This document shows, in pieces, positions 6,385 to 8,836 of a stretch of DNA of 8,836 nucleotides. The notes under the pieces were generated by a model. The model was not told where the DNA came from. It ran no database searches and saw nothing but the letters and a program-made list of their open reading frames with translations. Origin of the DNA: Bacteroidota bacterium (GTDB taxonomy: Bacteria; Bacteroidota; Bacteroidia; Chitinophagales; Saprospiraceae); contig JAKQGD010000649.1 in NCBI GenBank assembly GCA_029573365.1, positions 1 through 8,836 on the forward strand, in the 5' to 3' direction. Each line of letters opens with the position of its first letter. Within the stretch, counting starts at the first letter, position 1. The position numbers and the translations under genes are program-made.

Positions 6385-8790
6385 ATGAGATATTTTTTAA
6401 TCATGCTTATGTGGGTATGTCTGGGCTTACCCGTGGTGTCTCAGTCCGGAGTGATAAAAGGACGCATTACCGACAAACTCTCAAACGAATCCATCATAGG
6501 GGCCAACGTCATTATCACAGACACTGAACTGGGCACAGTAACTGACCTTGATGGCAATTATATAATCGACGATCTTAAGCCTGGATTGTATTCCATACAG
6601 GTGAGCTACATAGGATACCAAACGGTCACCCAGTCAGAGATAGAGGTGCAGGGCATCAGGCCCACCATCCTTGATTTTGCACTGGAAGTCAATGCAAAAC
6701 AACTCGACGAGGTGGTGGTCAAAGCTTCATCGTTTCGCAAAACGGCCGAAAGTCCCGTTTCCTTACGCACCATTGGAGTATCCGAAATCAAACGAAATCC
6801 GGGAGGCAACCGTGACATTTCACGCGTCATACAATCATTGCCGGGGGTAACATCTACCGCATCTTTCCGCAATGACCTCATCATCAGAGGTGGTGCTCCC
6901 AATGAAAACAGGTTTTATATCGACGACGTAGAGGTGCCTGTGATCAATCATTTTGCCACGCAGGGTTCATCTGGTGGTCCCGCCGGCATCATCAACGTAG
7001 ATTTTATCCGCGAAGTGGATTTTTTCAGCGGAGCCTTTCCGGTCAACAGAGGCAATGCACTAAGTTCTGTTTTCAATTTTAAATTTCGAGAAGGCAGGGA
7101 TGACCGGCTTGGACTCAATGCCATCGTTGGTGCCACGGACATAGGCGTGACCGTAGACGGGCCTGCAGGGGATAAAAGCACGTTTCTGGTTTCTGCCAGA
7201 CGCTCGTACCTCCAGTTTTTATTCAAAGCCCTGGGTCTTCCTTTTTTACCCACCTATACCGACTTCAACGCCAAGTATAAATACAAGATTGACAATAAAA
7301 ACGAAATAACATTTATTGGCCTGGGAGCCATAGACGATTTCACCCTCAACAAGGAAGCCAATGATACAGAGGCCAAACAGTTTATTCTCGACAGATTGCC
7401 CGTAAATACCCAATGGAATTATACCAACGGACTGGTTTACAAGCACTTCGGTGATGAGTCATTTACAACTTTTGTACTTAGCCGCAATATGCTGAACAAT
7501 GAGGCAGTCAAATACCTCAACAATGACGAAACGAATCCCCAAAATCTGGTCCTCGGCTACAAATCCCAAGAGATAGAAAACAAACTCAGAATCGAGCACA
7601 GCATGACCGCAGGTACCTGGCAGGTCATGACCGGAGGAGGTTACGAGTATGTTAAATACAACAACAATACAAACAATAAAATATTTACGGCAGCCGGCCC
7701 TGAAGAAATACTATTTAATACCGACATATCGATGCACAAATATGCCCTATTCGGAAGTGCAAGCAGAAAATTTTCAGACGATAAAATACAACTTTCACTC
7801 GGTGCACGTTTCGATGGTAACAGCTATTCATCAGACATGAGCAATCCTCTGAAACAATTTTCGCCCCGGTTGTCTCTGTCATGGAAATTAAGCGAAAAGA
7901 CAGCCTGGAACTTCAATACCGGCAGGTACTTCCAGCTTCCACCTTACACAGCCCTGGGTTACACTGCCGGTGGCGAACTCGTCAATAAAGCCAACAACAT
8001 CAAATACATAGGGGTGACTCATCTTGTCACGGGCCTCGAATACAATTACAATGATTATGGCAGGGTTACGGTCGAGGGATTTTACAAGTGGTACACCAAC
8101 TATCCGCTTCTTCTGCGTGAAAACATATCACTGGCAAACCTGGGAGGTGACTTTGGAATCATAGGTAACGAACCCGTCATTCCATCATCAAGCGGGCGAA
8201 GTTATGGCATGGAATTTTTGGTGCAACAGCGGCTGTACAAAGGTTTTTATGGCATCCTTGCCTACACATTGGGGTGGTCTCAGTTTACCAATACTGATGA
8301 TAAATATACAGCCAGCAGCTGGGACGCCAGACATATCGTAAACCTTACCATGGGTAAAAGACTGGGCCGCAACTGGGAAATAGGCATAAAATACAGATTG
8401 CAGACAGGATTGCCGGGCACACCATTCAGTGCTGATTCTGATCTTGTAGTCAACTGGGACAGGAACTTTGCTGGCATTCCGGACTATACCAGGATCAATT
8501 CTTTACGCAATGGTACCTTTAATGCTCTGGATATGAGGATCGACAAAAAGTGGTTTTTTAAAGGGTGGGACCTCAACGTCTTTTTTGATGTTCAGAATGT
8601 CACTGCCAGTGCCATAGGCAGGGATGTACTTATACTGAACAGGCCCGTGGACGAAAACGGCAAACCCATAGGCGGAGGCATCATCGTCAATCCTGACGCT
8701 CCTCAGGCACAACAGAGATATCGCCTCAAAACCATAAATGATGCTACCGGCACGGTGCTGCCTACGATAGGGCTGGTATTGAGCCTCTGA
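6385..8790 (+). CDS. TonB-dependent outer-membrane receptor with carboxypeptidase-regulatory-like N-terminal domain
   Basis: This 801-residue outer-membrane protein likely imports a ligand using energy from TonB-ExbBD; the substrate cannot be read from the sequence. Residues 1-20 are a signal peptide ending VVSQ. Residues 22-102 are the CarboxypepD_reg-like beta-sandwich common in Bacteroidota receptors (IKGRITDKLSNESIIGANV, GTVTDLDGNYIIDDLKPG, SYIGYQ). LDEVVV at 107-112 is the usual TonB-box-like linker of such proteins. The plug spans about 120-235 (ISRVIQSLPGV, LIIRGGAPNENRFYIDDVEV), followed by the beta-barrel to the end. It is shorter than typical SusC proteins, and no SusD partner is visible downstream within the window, so a polysaccharide-utilisation role is not supported. 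The last residues are VLSL, not the frequent terminal Phe. The ATG at 6385 is chosen because the signal peptide begins there. It is divergent from the protease cluster, with no sequence evidence of a shared function. Confidence 0.95.
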   Translation: MRYFLIMLMWVCLGLPVVSQSGVIKGRITDKLSNESIIGANVIITDTELGTVTDLDGNYIIDDLKPGLYSIQVSYIGYQTVTQSEIEVQGIRPTILDFALEVNAKQLDEVVVKASSFRKTAESPVSLRTIGVSEIKRNPGGNRDISRVIQSLPGVTSTASFRNDLIIRGGAPNENRFYIDDVEVPVINHFATQGSSGGPAGIINVDFIREVDFFSGAFPVNRGNALSSVFNFKFREGRDDRLGLNAIVGATDIGVTVDGPAGDKSTFLVSARRSYLQFLFKALGLPFLPTYTDFNAKYKYKIDNKNEITFIGLGAIDDFTLNKEANDTEAKQFILDRLPVNTQWNYTNGLVYKHFGDESFTTFVLSRNMLNNEAVKYLNNDETNPQNLVLGYKSQEIENKLRIEHSMTAGTWQVMTGGGYEYVKYNNNTNNKIFTAAGPEEILFNTDISMHKYALFGSASRKFSDDKIQLSLGARFDGNSYSSDMSNPLKQFSPRLSLSWKLSEKTAWNFNTGRYFQLPPYTALGYTAGGELVNKANNIKYIGVTHLVTGLEYNYNDYGRVTVEGFYKWYTNYPLLLRENISLANLGGDFGIIGNEPVIPSSSGRSYGMEFLVQQRLYKGFYGILAYTLGWSQFTNTDDKYTASSWDARHIVNLTMGKRLGRNWEIGIKYRLQTGLPGTPFSADSDLVVNWDRNFAGIPDYTRINSLRNGTFNALDMRIDKKWFFKGWDLNVFFDVQNVTASAIGRDVLILNRPVDENGKPIGGGIIVNPDAPQAQQRYRLKTINDATGTVLPTIGLVLSL

Positions 8791-8836
8791 CGTTTAGGTT
8801 TGTTTTGTTGGCAAAATACTTTTCCAGCACCTCTTC
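8791..8836. other. Right-edge flank, unassigned
   Basis: Only 46 bases follow the receptor stop. No hairpin-plus-T-run terminator is visible. On the minus strand open frames enter from the right edge, one stopping at 8794-8796 and one at 8762-8764 (the latter ending inside the receptor gene). Either could be the tail of a convergent gene, but the stretch is too short to decide. Confidence 0.3.

Noticed and set aside
6385..8790. Reading the receptor as part of a SusC/SusD polysaccharide-utilisation locus
   Set aside because: The protein is shorter than typical SusC and no SusD or glycan enzyme is visible in the window.
8762..8836. Minus-strand tail reading EEVLEKYFANKTNLNVRG and ending at 8762-8764, possible convergent gene
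   Set aside because: It looks helix-like and could be real, but only 25 codons are visible, it overlaps the receptor gene, and another frame stopping at 8794-8796 is equally possible.

Overview
The window looks like a Bacteroidota chromosome fragment, probably from the Saprospiraceae or a nearby lineage. This is inferred from general family knowledge, not from a search. The signs are a TonB-dependent receptor with an N-terminal carboxypeptidase-regulatory-like domain and the usual 'LDEVVV' segment, start codons preceded by A-rich sequence instead of Shine-Dalgarno motifs, promoter elements of the Bacteroidota TTTG / TAnnTTTG type, and signal peptides ending in ...SAQ or ...GQQ.

Layout. Four genes on the minus strand (right to left, 6159 to 1) form a compact cluster, and one gene on the plus strand (6385-8790) diverges from it. 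In order of transcription the minus-strand genes are: (1) an exported protein with a coiled-coil-rich middle and a beta-rich C-terminus, family not recognised; (2) an exported metacaspase-like cysteine peptidase (C14) with an intact His/Cys dyad and a DUF4384-like C-terminus, starting one base after the stop of gene 1; (3) an exported HExxH zinc metalloprotease of M48 type followed by TPR-like repeats, preceded by its own good promoter match; (4) an exported protein with a FecR-like N-terminal region, an 11-residue GWGV repeat, a fibronectin-like domain and the beginning of a TPR-like region. Gene 4 overlaps the end of gene 3 and is cut by the left edge of the window.

How they may work together. 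All four cluster proteins start with an export signal, and the two central ones are proteases of different catalytic classes. The flanking proteins carry protein-protein interaction or envelope-association architecture (coiled coil, beta-rich tail, fibronectin-like, TPR-like). The simplest reading is a cell-envelope proteolytic module whose substrate and trigger are unknown. A role in stress response, envelope quality control, regulated cell death or defence is speculation. The divergent TonB-dependent receptor may share the intergenic region by chance only.

There are no RNA genes, insertion sequences, CRISPR arrays or convincing rho-independent terminators. The only non-coding stretch over 60 bases is the 225-base divergent region at 6160-6384.
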